A stretch of 12,098 bases of DNA from JAVBUY01 sp031552735. Its GTDB lineage: Bacteria > Bacillota > Clostridia > Christensenellales > Aristaeellaceae. Shown here piece after piece: positions 1 to 7,550 of this stretch. The notes under the pieces were generated by a model, which was not told the origin of the DNA, did no database searches, and saw only the letters and a list, made by a program, of their open reading frames with translations. The DNA lies in NCBI GenBank assembly GCA_031552735.1, contig JAVBMF010000007.1:1-12098 (forward strand), given 5' to 3'. The position numbers were made by a program, and so were the translations under genes. The number at the start of each line of letters is the position of its first letter. Positions within the stretch are counted from its first letter, which is position 1.

Positions 1-514
1 GGACGGCTACGAGGCCATCCAAGTCGGTTTTGACACCTATCCCGAAGTCCGCGCCGAGAAGCTGGTCAACAAGCCGCTCAAGGGCCACTTCAAGAAGGCT
101 GGCGTCGCCCCGACCCGCCGCCTGCGCGAGTTCCGCCTGGAGGACTGCGCCAGCTACGAGCTGGGCCAGGCCATCACCGCCGACATCTTCGCCGAGGGCG
201 AGCTGGTTGACGTGATCGGCACCAGCAAGGGCCACGGCTTCACCGGCGCGATCTATCGCTGGAACCAGCACACCGGCCCGATGGCTCACGGCTCCAAGTA
301 TCACCGTGGCCTGGGTTCGATGGGCGCCAACTCCACCCCGTCGCGCGTGTTTAAGAACAAGCATATGCCCGGCCACTACGGCGTCGAGCAGGTGACCATT
401 CAGAACCTGACCGTCGTGCGCGTGGATGCCGAGCGCAATCTGCTGCTGGTCCGTGGCGCGGTGCCCGGCCCTAACGGCGGATACCTGACCGTCCGCAGCG
501 CCATCAAGGCGTAA
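1..514 (+). CDS. rplC: 50S ribosomal protein L3, 5' end missing
   Basis: L3 is an early-assembling 23S rRNA-binding protein whose long loop reaches toward the peptidyl transferase centre. The reading frame starts at base 2 and gives 170 residues before TAA at 512-514; full-length L3 is about 210 residues, so roughly 40 N-terminal residues lie outside the window. Seen in the fragment: the conserved GTSKGHGFTG segment at residues 73-82, and the loop GSMGANSTPSRVFKNKHMPG at about 105-124, which corresponds to the central extension. The Gln methylated in E. coli L3 is replaced by Ala in this loop, as is common outside Proteobacteria. It is followed 21 bases later by rplD, as in nearly all S10 operons; rpsJ is expected upstream but not in view. 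The identity is secure; only the start is unknown. Confidence 0.97.
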   Translation, partial: DGYEAIQVGFDTYPEVRAEKLVNKPLKGHFKKAGVAPTRRLREFRLEDCASYELGQAITADIFAEGELVDVIGTSKGHGFTGAIYRWNQHTGPMAHGSKYHRGLGSMGANSTPSRVFKNKHMPGHYGVEQVTIQNLTVVRVDAERNLLLVRGAVPGPNGGYLTVRSAIKA

Positions 515-520
515 ACCAGG

Positions 521-527
521 AAGGAGG
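521..527 (+). promoter_or_regulatory. Shine-Dalgarno of rplD, decides the start
   Basis: AAGGAGG sits 8 bases before ATG 536 and 5 before the in-frame TTG 533. The longer distance is the normal one, so the ATG is favoured and L4 starts MPTIDV. Confidence 0.8.
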
Positions 528-535
528 ATACATTG

Positions 536-1156
536 ATGCCTACTATTGATGTCAAGAATCAACTGGGCGCTTCCGTCGGCAAGATGGAGCTGTCCGATGA
601 GATCTTTGGTGCCGAAATCAACGAGGCGGCGATCCACCTGGTGGTACGCAGCCAGCTGGCCGCCAAGCGCCAGGGCACCCAGAGCGCGCTGACCCGCGCC
701 GAGGTGCGCGGCGGTGGCCGCAAGATCTACCGCCAAAAGGGCACCGGTAATGCCCGCCACCACTCCAACCGCGCTCCGCAGTTCAAGCATGGCGGCGTGG
801 TATTCGCCCCCAAGCCCCGCGATTACGTGATCTCGGTGCCGCGCAAGGTCAAGCGTCTGGCCCTCAAGGGCGCGCTGAGCAGCAAGGTGCTCGACGGCGA
901 CATGATCGTGCTGGACAAGATCGCGCTGTCCGCCCCCAAGACCAAGCTGATGGCCGAAGTGATGACCAAGCTGGCCGCCCAGAAGGCGCTGCTGGTCCTG
1001 CCCGAGCGGGATGAGGCGGTGGTTCGCGCCAGCCAGAACATCCCCGGCCTGAAGACCGCTTATGTCAACACCATCAACGTGCTGGACATTCTGGGCTATG
1101 ACAAGTTCATCATCACCCAGGATGCTGTGAAACTGGTCGAGGAGGTGTACGCGTAA
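536..1156 (+). CDS. rplD: 50S ribosomal protein L4
   Basis: L4 binds 23S rRNA domain I and sends a loop into the peptide exit tunnel; in E. coli it also represses its own S10 operon. The 206-residue product has the tunnel loop with GGGRKIYRQKGTGNAR (about residues 59-74) and the QFKHGGVVFAPKPRDY segment (about 82-97). I choose ATG 536 over the in-frame TTG 533 because AAGGAGG at 521-527 sits 8 bases from the ATG but only 5 from the TTG. The stop TAA overlaps the rplW start by one base (TAATG). The final codons (Val-Glu-Glu-Val-Tyr-Ala) contain GAGGAGGTG, the ribosome binding site of rplW. No E. coli-like L4 leader target can be assessed because the operon leader is outside the window. Confidence 0.97.
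   Translation: MPTIDVKNQLGASVGKMELSDEIFGAEINEAAIHLVVRSQLAAKRQGTQSALTRAEVRGGGRKIYRQKGTGNARHHSNRAPQFKHGGVVFAPKPRDYVISVPRKVKRLALKGALSSKVLDGDMIVLDKIALSAPKTKLMAEVMTKLAAQKALLVLPERDEAVVRASQNIPGLKTAYVNTINVLDILGYDKFIITQDAVKLVEEVYA
1139..1147 (+). promoter_or_regulatory. Shine-Dalgarno of rplW inside rplD
   Basis: GAGGAGGTG encodes the Glu-Glu-Val near the L4 C-terminus and lies about 10 bases (from the end of GGAGG) before the rplW ATG at 1156, which itself overlaps the rplD stop. The same bases serve as coding sequence and ribosome binding site. Confidence 0.75.
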
Positions 1157-1452
1157 TGAAGAATCCTCACGACGTAATCAAGTCCCCGGTGCTTACCGAA
1201 AAGGCTTACGCCGGGTTCGCCGATCGCCGTTACGTGTTCGAGGTGGACATCCACGCGAACAAGACTGAAATCAAGCAGGCGCTGGAAGCGGTGTTTGGTG
1301 TGAAGGTCGAAAAGGTCAACACGCTGCGCACCCTCGGCAAGATCAAGCGCCAGGGCAAGACCAGCGGACGCACCCCGGAAGTCAAAAAAGCCTATGTCAC
1401 GCTCAAGAAGGATTCCAAGGGTATCGAGTTCTTCGAAGGCATGGCCCAGTAA
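1156..1452 (+). CDS. rplW: 50S ribosomal protein L23
   Basis: L23 lines the exit of the peptide tunnel and is the docking site for trigger factor and SRP. The product is 98 residues, the usual size. The N-terminal motif SPVLTEKAYAG (residues 10-20) carries Glu15, which corresponds to the conserved Glu used for trigger factor docking in E. coli. The central loop with GKIKRQGKTSGRTPEVKKAYV is the rRNA-contacting extension. The start overlaps the rplD stop by one base, and its Shine-Dalgarno sequence (GAGGAGGTG, 1139-1147) lies inside rplD, so translation is probably coupled to L4. It is followed 18 bases later by rplB. Confidence 0.97.
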   Translation: MKNPHDVIKSPVLTEKAYAGFADRRYVFEVDIHANKTEIKQALEAVFGVKVEKVNTLRTLGKIKRQGKTSGRTPEVKKAYVTLKKDSKGIEFFEGMAQ

Positions 1453-1470
1453 AGCAGGAGGGAACAAGAA

Positions 1471-2304
<834 letters not shown>

Positions 2305-2330
2305 CCGCTGTATGAAAGGAGAACCCCCCA

Positions 2331-2609
2331 ATGAGTAGATCGATCAAGAAGGGCCCCTTCGTCAGCGAGCGGCTCCTGAATAAGATCAACGAAATGAACC
2401 AGAACGGCAAAAAGTCGGTGCTCAAGACCTGGTCCCGCGCATCGACGATTTTCCCGGAGATGGTCGGACACACCATCGCGGTACACGACGGCCGCAAGCA
2501 CGTGCCGGTGTACATTGTAGAAGAAATGGTTGGACACAAGCTCGGCGAATTCGCCCCCACGCGGACCTTCCGGGGTCACGCCGGCGAGAAAGCATCCGCC
2601 CGAAAGTGA
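2331..2609 (+). CDS. rpsS: 30S ribosomal protein S19
   Basis: S19 sits in the head of the 30S subunit, forms a dimer with S13 and contacts A-site tRNA and intersubunit bridge elements. The 92-residue product is the standard length and shows the hallmark MSRSIKKGPFV start, the WSRASTIFPEMVGHTIAVHDG core (about residues 35-55), and the HKLGEFAPTRTFRGH C-terminal motif. AAAGGAG at 2315-2321 lies 9 bases before ATG 2331. It falls between rplB and rplV exactly as in other S10 operons. Nothing is unusual. Confidence 0.98.
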   Translation: MSRSIKKGPFVSERLLNKINEMNQNGKKSVLKTWSRASTIFPEMVGHTIAVHDGRKHVPVYIVEEMVGHKLGEFAPTRTFRGHAGEKASARK

Positions 2610-2627
2610 CAGGAGGAGTGAAACCGC

Positions 2628-3011
2628 ATGGCCACCAGATCTCGTGAAAAAGCCGCCGCGCGCAATGAGAACCGCGACAAGCGGCCCCGCGCCATCGCGC
2701 GCTATATCCGCATTTCGCCCCGCAAGGCCCGGATCGTCATCGACCTGATCCGTGGCAAGAAGGTGAACGACGCGCTGGCGATCCTGATGTACACCCCGAA
2801 GGCAGCCTCGCCCATCGTGGAAAAGCTGCTCAACTCTGCCATCGCCAATGCCGAGAACAACCTCAGCATGGACCGGAACGACCTGTATGTGGCGGAAGTC
2901 TACGCCAACCCGGGCCCGACGCTCAAGCGCTTCGTCGCCCGCAGCCGAGGCAGCGCTTCCCCGATGCTCAAGCGCACTAGCCACATTACAATCGTGCTCG
3001 ACCAGAAGTGA
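2628..3011 (+). CDS. rplV: 50S ribosomal protein L22 with basic N-terminal extension
   Basis: L22 binds all 23S rRNA domains and its long beta-hairpin lines the narrowest part of the exit tunnel, where it affects macrolide binding. The 127-residue product is longer than the 110 residues of E. coli because about 19 basic and acidic residues (RSREKAAARNENRDKR) precede the conserved core IRISPRKARIVIDLIRGKK at residues 27-45. The tunnel hairpin is at about 94-117 and ends LKRTSHITIVL. Such an extension is familiar from Clostridia. The start is supported by AGGAGGAG at 2611-2618; no later in-frame Met lies before the core, so the extension appears to be translated. Confidence 0.97.
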   Translation: MATRSREKAAARNENRDKRPRAIARYIRISPRKARIVIDLIRGKKVNDALAILMYTPKAASPIVEKLLNSAIANAENNLSMDRNDLYVAEVYANPGPTLKRFVARSRGSASPMLKRTSHITIVLDQK

Positions 3012-3030
3012 GTGCAGAGGAGGGAAACAA

Positions 3031-3702
3031 ATGGGTCAGAAAGTAAATCCGGTCGGCGCCCGCGTCGGCGTCATCAGAGACTGGAGTACCCGTTGGTACG
3101 CTAATAAGAAAGACTTTGCCCAGTACCTCGAGGACGACTACAAGCTCCGCGAGATGCTCAAGAAGCGCCTGAATGCCGCCGGGATTTCCCGCATCGACAT
3201 CGAGCGCAGCGCGGGCAAGATTACTGTGAATCTCTTCACCGCCAAGCCCGGCGTGGTCATCGGCCGCGGCGGCGCAGGCGTGGAAGTGCTCAAGAAGGAA
3301 ATTGAGCAGTTCTCCGGCAAGTCGGTCTCCCTGAACATCATGGAGATCAAAAACCCCGAGGTGGACGCGCAGCTGGTGGCCGAGAACATCGCCCAGCAGC
3401 TCGAGAAGCGCATCTCCTTCCGTCGTGCGATGAAGCAGAGCCTACAGCGCGCTATGAAGGGCGGCGCAAAGGGCATCAAGACGCTGGTGGCTGGCCGACT
3501 GGGCGGCGCGGATATCGCGCGCTCGGAGGGCTACCACGAGGGCTCGATCCCGCTGCAAACGCTGCGCGCAAACATCGACTACGGCTTTGCCGAGGCGAAA
3601 ACCACCTATGGCCGCTTGGGCGTGAAGGTCTGGATCTACAAGGGTCAGGTCCTTCCCACCGTGAGGAAAGCCCCTGCCGCCAAGATCGAAGGAGGCAAAT
3701 AA
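3031..3702 (+). CDS. rpsC: 30S ribosomal protein S3
   Basis: S3 lies at the mRNA entry tunnel, where with S4 and S5 it contributes to mRNA unwinding. The product has 223 residues. It begins MGQKVNPVGARVG, the family's standard N-terminus. The open frame extends upstream to 2848, but that part is only the antisense-free shadow of rplV; ATG 3031 is preceded by GAGGAGG at 3017-3023, 7 bases away. The type II KH domain shows its GxxG loop as GRGG at residues 78-81, within VVIGRGGAGVEVLKKEIE. The C-terminal domain has GRLGGADIARSEGYHEGSIP and the usual LRANIDYGFAEAKTTYG segment. The gene is separated from rplP by only 3 bases. Confidence 0.98.
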   Translation: MGQKVNPVGARVGVIRDWSTRWYANKKDFAQYLEDDYKLREMLKKRLNAAGISRIDIERSAGKITVNLFTAKPGVVIGRGGAGVEVLKKEIEQFSGKSVSLNIMEIKNPEVDAQLVAENIAQQLEKRISFRRAMKQSLQRAMKGGAKGIKTLVAGRLGGADIARSEGYHEGSIPLQTLRANIDYGFAEAKTTYGRLGVKVWIYKGQVLPTVRKAPAAKIEGGK

Positions 3703-3705
3703 ACC

Positions 3706-4143
3706 ATGTTGATGCCTAAGAGAGTAAAGCGTCGCCGCGTGTTCCGCGGCCGCATGAAGGGCAAGGCGCAGCGCGGCAACTTCCTGGCGTACGGCGATTA
3801 CGGCCTGGTCGCCACCGAGCCGCACTGGGTCACCGCCAATCAGATCGAGGCTGCCCGTGTCGCGCTAACCCGTTACACCAAGCGCGGCGGTCAGGTTTGG
3901 ATCAAGATTTTCCCCGATAAGCCCGTGACCGAAAAGCCGGCCGAGACCCGCATGGGTTCCGGTAAGGGCTCGCCGGAATACTGGGTGGCCGTGGTTAAGC
4001 CCGGCCGCGTCCTCTTTGAGATCAAGGGTGTGCCGGAAGAGCAGGCGCGCGAGGCGCTCCGTCTGGCCCAGCACAAGCTTCCGCTGAAGACCAAGTTCAT
4101 CATGCGCGAAGAGAAAAAAGAAGTGGGTGGTGAAGCAGAATGA
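3706..4143 (+). CDS. rplP: 50S ribosomal protein L16
   Basis: L16 is a late-assembling protein that helps position the A-site tRNA near the central protuberance. The 145-residue product starts MLMPKRVKRRR and has the conserved ETRMGSGKGSPEYWVAVVKPG block at about residues 80-100; Arg82 here corresponds to the Arg that is hydroxylated in E. coli. I choose ATG 3706 over ATG 3712 because AAGGAGG at 3689-3695 is 10 bases from the first and 16 from the second. That Shine-Dalgarno lies in the last codons of rpsC (Glu-Gly-Gly-Lys), so the two genes are probably coupled. The stop overlaps the rpmC start as ATGA. Confidence 0.97.
   Translation: MLMPKRVKRRRVFRGRMKGKAQRGNFLAYGDYGLVATEPHWVTANQIEAARVALTRYTKRGGQVWIKIFPDKPVTEKPAETRMGSGKGSPEYWVAVVKPGRVLFEIKGVPEEQAREALRLAQHKLPLKTKFIMREEKKEVGGEAE
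4126..4133 (+). promoter_or_regulatory. Weak Shine-Dalgarno of rpmC inside rplP
   Basis: GGTGGTGA is one mismatch from the consensus GGAGGTGA and lies in the final codons of L16 at a normal distance from ATG 4140. It is clearly weaker than the near-perfect sites before other genes here, in line with coupling through the ATGA overlap. Confidence 0.55.
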
Positions 4144-4340
4144 AAGCCAACCAGTTCAGCAATCTGGACGCCGTCCAGCTGCAAGACAAGATCAAGGAAC
4201 TAAAGGCTGAGCTTTTTACGCTGCGGTTCCAGCTAGCCACCGGTCAGCTCCAGAACACGATGACCATTCAGTCGGTCAAGCGTGACATCGCTCGGGCTAA
4301 GACCATCCTCCGTCAGCATGAGCTCAAGGCTCGCGCGTGA
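4140..4340 (+). CDS. rpmC: 50S ribosomal protein L29
   Basis: L29 is a small two-helix protein beside L23 at the exit of the peptide tunnel, where it forms part of the chaperone and SRP platform. The 66-residue product shows the LKAELFTLRFQLATGQLQN signature (about residues 21-39) and the later SVKRDIARAKTILRQHEL helix. Its ATG overlaps the rplP stop in an ATGA arrangement. The only upstream Shine-Dalgarno candidate is GGTGGTGA at 4126-4133, one mismatch from GGAGGTGA and inside the L16 tail, so expression probably depends more on termination-reinitiation from rplP than for most neighbours. Confidence 0.97.
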   Translation: MKANQFSNLDAVQLQDKIKELKAELFTLRFQLATGQLQNTMTIQSVKRDIARAKTILRQHELKARA

Positions 4341-4370
4341 CCAACATGATAGAAGGAGGCAACCGCTTCA

Positions 4371-4631
4371 ATGTCTGAGAATCGTGGCATGAGAAAGACC
4401 CGCGTCGGCGTGGTGGTCAGCGATAAGATGGACAAGACCATTACGGTCGCTATCAAAACCCGCGTGAAGCACCCGCTGTACGGAAAGATCATGAATAGAA
4501 CCAGCAAGCTGAAGGCGCACGACGAAGAAAATTCGTGCGGCATCGGCGACACCGTGCGCTTGATGGAGACCCGTCCGCTTAGCCGCGACAAGCGTTGGCG
4601 CCTGGTCGAGATCATCGAGAAGGCCAAGTAA
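4371..4631 (+). CDS. rpsQ: 30S ribosomal protein S17
   Basis: S17 is a primary 16S rRNA-binding protein with an OB fold, needed for early assembly of the 30S body. The product has 86 residues, the usual length. It contains the RKTRVGVVVSDKMDKTITVA strand region (about residues 8-27), the KHPLYGKIMNRTSKLKAHDE segment with conserved basic loop, and the GDTVRLMETRPLSRDKRWRL C-terminal motif. AAGGAGG at 4353-4359 lies 11 bases before ATG 4371. It closes the S10 part of the cluster, and rplN follows after 30 bases with no visible terminator, consistent with read-through into the spc part. Confidence 0.98.
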   Translation: MSENRGMRKTRVGVVVSDKMDKTITVAIKTRVKHPLYGKIMNRTSKLKAHDEENSCGIGDTVRLMETRPLSRDKRWRLVEIIEKAK

Positions 4632-4661
4632 CGCAGCGTCGTATAAGGAGGAAAACCCTAC

Positions 4662-5030
4662 ATGATTCAGCCGCAAACGCGTCTAAAGGTAGCCGACAAT
4701 ACCGGCGCGAAGGAGCTTATGTGCATCCGCGTGCTGGGCGGTTCGTTCCGCCAGTCCGGCTCCATCGGCGATATTATCGTCGCATCGGTGAAAAGCGCAA
4801 CGCCCGGTGGCGTTGTGAAGAAGGGCGACGTCGTCAAGGCCGTCATCGTGCGCACCCACAAGGAGCGCCGCCGCCCGGACGGCTCGTACATCCGCTTTGA
4901 CGACAACGCTGCCGTGGTCATCAACGAGGCCAAGCAGCCCAAGGGAACCCGCATTTTCGGGCCAGTGGCCCGCGAGCTCCGCGAGAAGGATTTCATGAAG
5001 ATCATCTCGCTGGCGCCCGAAGTACTGTGA
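4662..5030 (+). CDS. rplN: 50S ribosomal protein L14
   Basis: L14 forms part of intersubunit bridges with 16S rRNA helix 14 and is the site where the silencing factor RsfS binds. The product is 122 residues, exactly the family length. It opens MIQPQTRLKVADNTGAKELM, contains the GGVVKKGDVVKAVIVRTHKE strand (about residues 47-66) and ends LREKDFMKIISLAPEVL, all standard. AAGGAGG at 4645-4651 is 10 bases before ATG 4662. The stop codon TGA at 5028-5030 is partly shared with the ribosome binding site of rplX. This is the first gene of the spc part. Confidence 0.98.
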   Translation: MIQPQTRLKVADNTGAKELMCIRVLGGSFRQSGSIGDIIVASVKSATPGGVVKKGDVVKAVIVRTHKERRRPDGSYIRFDDNAAVVINEAKQPKGTRIFGPVARELREKDFMKIISLAPEVL

Positions 5031-5036
5031 GGAGGT
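5029..5036 (+). promoter_or_regulatory. Shine-Dalgarno of rplX overlapping rplN stop
   Basis: GAGGAGGT begins within the TGA stop of rplN (5028-5030) and is 7 bases before the TTG at 5044. The only other candidate start, GTG 5035, overlaps this element, so the TTG is the best start. Confidence 0.75.
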
Positions 5037-5043
5037 GGACGCA

Positions 5044-5376
5044 TTGACTACGCCTAAGAAACTGCACGTGCGCAAGAACGATACCGTGGTCGTCCTCTCC
5101 GGTACGGATAAGGGCAAAAAGGGTAAGGTTCTGTCCTGTTTCCCTAAGACCGGCCGCGTCATCGTGGAAGGTATCAACATCGTCACCAAGCATCGCAAGC
5201 CGCGCAACGCCGGTCAACCCGGTGGCATCATCCATCAGGAAGCCTCTGTGGCTGCTGCCAAGGTCATGCTCCTGTGCGACAAGTGCGGACGTCCGCGTCG
5301 CATGGCGCACAAGATCCTCGAAGACGGCAAGAAGGTTCGTGTTTGCGCCAAGTGCGGCACGTCCTTCGACAACTAA
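5044..5376 (+). CDS. rplX: 50S ribosomal protein L24, zinc-ribbon form, TTG start
   Basis: L24 is one of the two assembly initiators of the 50S subunit and binds the 5' end of 23S rRNA. I place the start at TTG 5044, giving 110 residues beginning MTTPKKLHVRKNDTVVV. An upstream in-frame GTG at 5035 lies within the Shine-Dalgarno GAGGAGGT (5029-5036) itself and so is unlikely; the TTG is 7 bases beyond it. The KOW motif is LSGTDKGKKGKVL (about residues 18-30). Four cysteines, C78-x2-C81 and C101-x2-C104, form a zinc-ribbon-like module in the C-terminal part, absent from B. subtilis L24. The Shine-Dalgarno overlaps the rplN stop, implying coupling to L14. Confidence 0.95.
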   Translation: MTTPKKLHVRKNDTVVVLSGTDKGKKGKVLSCFPKTGRVIVEGINIVTKHRKPRNAGQPGGIIHQEASVAAAKVMLLCDKCGRPRRMAHKILEDGKKVRVCAKCGTSFDN

Positions 5377-5393
5377 GAGGGAGGAAATGATCG

Positions 5394-5936
5394 ATGCAAG
5401 CTCGGCTCAAGGATAAGTACGCAGCTGAAGTGGCGCCTGCTTTGCAGCAGAAATTCAGCTATAAGAATGTCAACCAGATCCCCAAGTTGCACAAGGTCGT
5501 GATCAACATGGGTCTGGGCGATTGCAAGGACAACCCCAAGGAATTGGACGCCGCGGTGGAGGATCTGACCACCATCGCTGGCCAGAAGCCGATCGTGACC
5601 AAGGCCAAAAAGTCGGTCGCGAACTTCAAGCTCCGTCAGGGCATGAACGTCGGCGCGAAGGTCACCCTGCGTGGCGAGCGGATGTACCAATTCGTCGATA
5701 AGCTGCTCAATATCGCGCTTCCGCGCGTTCGCGACTTCCATGGCGTGTCTAACAAGGCCTTTGATGGCCGCGGCAACTACGCGCTGGGTATCCGCGAACA
5801 GCTGCTCTTCCCGGAGATCGAGTACGACAAGGTCGTCAAGATCCGTGGCATGGAGATGATCTTCGTCACCTCCGCCCAGTCCGACGAAGAGGCTCGGGAA
5901 CTGCTGCGCCTAATGGGCATGCCCTTTGCGCAGTAA
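5394..5936 (+). CDS. rplE: 50S ribosomal protein L5
   Basis: L5 binds 5S rRNA in the central protuberance and contacts the P-site tRNA and the 30S head. The product has 180 residues, the standard length. Visible hallmarks are the KLHKVVINMGLGD strand (about residues 31-43), the KAKKSVANFKLRQG loop (about 70-83) that faces the P-site tRNA, and DFHGVSNKAFDGRGNYALGI (about 114-133), followed by REQLLFPEI. GGAGG at 5380-5384 is 9 bases before ATG 5394; another ATG at 5387 is out of frame, only 2 bases from the Shine-Dalgarno, and opens a nine-codon frame. In E. coli S8 represses the spc operon near this start; I see no clear equivalent hairpin. Confidence 0.98.
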   Translation: MQARLKDKYAAEVAPALQQKFSYKNVNQIPKLHKVVINMGLGDCKDNPKELDAAVEDLTTIAGQKPIVTKAKKSVANFKLRQGMNVGAKVTLRGERMYQFVDKLLNIALPRVRDFHGVSNKAFDGRGNYALGIREQLLFPEIEYDKVVKIRGMEMIFVTSAQSDEEARELLRLMGMPFAQ

Positions 5937-5962
5937 CGCGAGATTGAAGGAGGAAGAAAATC

Positions 5963-6148
5963 ATGGCGAAAACTAGCATGATTCTCAAGCAGCAGAGACC
6001 GGCGAAGTTCTCTACCCGTGCCTACACGCGCTGCCGCCTGTGCGGCCGTCCGCACTCGGTGCTGCGCAAGTATGGCATCTGCCGTATCTGTTTTCGTGAG
6101 CTGGCCTATGCCGGCCAAATCCCCGGCGTACGCAAGGCTAGCTGGTAA
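5963..6148 (+). CDS. rpsZ: 30S ribosomal protein S14, zinc type (type Z; also rpsN)
   Basis: S14 is in the 30S head near S3 and S10. This is the short zinc-binding form: 61 residues with C24-x2-C27 and C40-x2-C43 (CRLCGRP and CRICFRELA), against about 100 residues and no cysteines in the E. coli type. The C-terminus GQIPGVRKASW is the family signature. In several Bacillota a second, zinc-free S14 elsewhere in the genome replaces this one under zinc limitation; whether this organism has one cannot be seen here. AAGGAGG at 5947-5953 is 9 bases before ATG 5963. Its place between rplE and rpsH is standard. Confidence 0.98.
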   Translation: MAKTSMILKQQRPAKFSTRAYTRCRLCGRPHSVLRKYGICRICFRELAYAGQIPGVRKASW

Positions 6149-6175
6149 ACGGCAAGAACGGAAGGAGGTTTCATA

Positions 6176-6574
6176 ATGCTCGTTAACGATCCCATTGCCG
6201 ATATGCTCACACGCATCCGCAATGCGCAAATCGCCAAGCACGATCAGGTGATGATCCCCGCTTCAAACATGAAGAAGGCGATCGCCAAGATCCTGCTGGC
6301 TGAAGGTTATGTCAAGAGCGTCGACTTTATCGACGACGGTCTTGCCGGAAACATCAAAATCGTCCTCAAGTACGTCGAGGGCAAGCAGAGCGTCATCGTT
6401 GGCCTCAAGCGCATTAGCCGTCCCGGTCTGCGCGTGTATGCCAACTGTGAGCAGCTGCCCAAGGTGCTCGGCGGCTTGGGCGTCGCGCTCATCTCCACGT
6501 CCAAGGGCGTGATGACCGACAAGGAAGCCCGTAAGAATCAGGTCGGCGGCGAAGTGCTGGCCTACATCTGGTAA
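6176..6574 (+). CDS. rpsH: 30S ribosomal protein S8
   Basis: S8 is a primary 16S rRNA-binding protein that organises the central domain; in E. coli it is the translational repressor of the spc operon. The product has 132 residues. It begins MLVNDPIADMLTRIRNA, the typical N-terminus, and shows KRISRPGLRVYANCEQLPKV (about residues 77-96), GLGVALISTSKGVMTDKEAR and the final GGEVLAYIW. AAGGAGGT at 6162-6169 is 7 bases before ATG 6176. The reading frame ends in TAA followed directly by an in-frame TAG (tandem stops). Confidence 0.98.
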   Translation: MLVNDPIADMLTRIRNAQIAKHDQVMIPASNMKKAIAKILLAEGYVKSVDFIDDGLAGNIKIVLKYVEGKQSVIVGLKRISRPGLRVYANCEQLPKVLGGLGVALISTSKGVMTDKEARKNQVGGEVLAYIW

Positions 6575-6602
6575 TAGACACTCGCATAGGAGGTGCAACC
6601 CC

Positions 6603-7145
6603 ATGTCTCGAATCGGAAAACTTCCGATCACCATCCCTGCGGGCGTCACGGTCGATGTGTCGGCCGATAATACCGTGACTGTGAAGGGCCCCAAGGGAAC
6701 GCTGTCCCAGAAAGTCAATCCTGACATTAAGCTCGAGCGTGACGGCGCGGTCATCAACGTGACCCGTCCCTCGGACACCAAGCCGCACAAGGCCATGCAT
6801 GGCCTGTATCGCGCGCTGGTCAACAACCTAGTCGTCGGCGTGACCGACGGCTTCACTAAGACGCTGGAGCTGGTGGGCACCGGCTACCGCGCCGCCGTCG
6901 AGGGCAAGAAGCTGACCATTAACATCGGCTACTCGCATCCGGTGATCTTTATGGCGCCCGACACCGTCACCTTTGAGACGCCCGCGCCGACCAAGATCAT
7001 CGTCAAGGGCATCGACAAGCAGCAGGTCGGCAACCTGGCCGCCGACATCCGTGCCGTGCGCAAGCCCGAGCCGTACCTCGGCAAGGGCATCAAGTACGAG
7101 AACGAGTACATTCGCCGCAAGGAAGGCACGGCCGGCAAGAAGTAA
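6603..7145 (+). CDS. rplF: 50S ribosomal protein L6
   Basis: L6 binds near the sarcin-ricin loop and the factor-binding site of the 50S subunit. The product has 180 residues with the expected duplicated alpha-beta domain. It starts MSRIGKLPITIPAGVTV and has the NLVVGVTDGFTKTLELVGTG link (about residues 75-94), RAAVEGKKLTINIGYSHPV, and the C-terminal EPYLGKGIKYENEYIRRKEG, where most homologues read KGIRYEGE. TAGGAGGTG at 6587-6595 gives a strong ribosome binding site before ATG 6603. It lies between rpsH and rplR as usual. Confidence 0.98.
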   Translation: MSRIGKLPITIPAGVTVDVSADNTVTVKGPKGTLSQKVNPDIKLERDGAVINVTRPSDTKPHKAMHGLYRALVNNLVVGVTDGFTKTLELVGTGYRAAVEGKKLTINIGYSHPVIFMAPDTVTFETPAPTKIIVKGIDKQQVGNLAADIRAVRKPEPYLGKGIKYENEYIRRKEGTAGKK

Positions 7146-7163
7146 GAAAGGGAGTGAACGCAG

Positions 7164-7532
7164 ATGTATTCCAAGCAGGATCGCAACGAAATTCGCAAAG
7201 CCCGTCACTTGCGCGTCCGCAAGAAGATCAGCGGCACGCCCGAGACGCCGCGTCTTTGCGTATACCGCAGCCTGAGCAACATGTATGCCCAGGTGATCGA
7301 CGATACTCGTGGCTGCACACTGGTTTCCGCCTCTACCCTGGATCCCGCCATTCGCGGCCAGCTCGGCGAGCTGGACAAGAAGGGTGCGTCCAAGCTGGTG
7401 GGCAAGGTCGTAGGCGAGCGTGCGATTCAGGCCGGCATCAAGCAGGTGGTCTTTGACCGCGGCGGATATGTGTACTCCGGTCGTGTGGCCGAAGTGGCCG
7501 CCGGAGCCCGCGAAGCTGGACTGGACTTCTAA
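7164..7532 (+). CDS. rplR: 50S ribosomal protein L18
   Basis: L18 binds 5S rRNA together with L5 and helps anchor it in the central protuberance. The product has 122 residues. The basic N-terminal tail ARHLRVRKKISGTPETPRLC (about residues 13-32) is followed by VYRSLSNMYAQVIDD and by GGYVYSGRVAEVAAGAREAG near the end, with FDRGGYVYSGRV being a clear family signature. The ribosome binding site GGGAGTGA near 7150-7157 is weaker than that of most neighbours but well placed before ATG 7164. The TAA stop is 18 bases before the start of rpsE. Confidence 0.97.
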   Translation: MYSKQDRNEIRKARHLRVRKKISGTPETPRLCVYRSLSNMYAQVIDDTRGCTLVSASTLDPAIRGQLGELDKKGASKLVGKVVGERAIQAGIKQVVFDRGGYVYSGRVAEVAAGAREAGLDF

Positions 7533-7535
7533 TTG

Positions 7536-7542
7536 AAGGAGG
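7536..7542 (+). promoter_or_regulatory. Shine-Dalgarno of rpsE, decides the start
   Basis: AAGGAGG is 8 bases before ATG 7551. Starting at the in-frame TTG 7533 would place this element inside the gene. An ATG at 7543 directly abuts it, is out of frame and leads only to a short frame. Confidence 0.8.
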
Positions 7543-7550
7543 ATGAACGC

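Noticed and set aside
5387..5416. Short frame from ATG 5387 upstream of rplE
   Set aside because: Nine codons, too close to the Shine-Dalgarno, and overlapping the true start at 5394; probably accidental.
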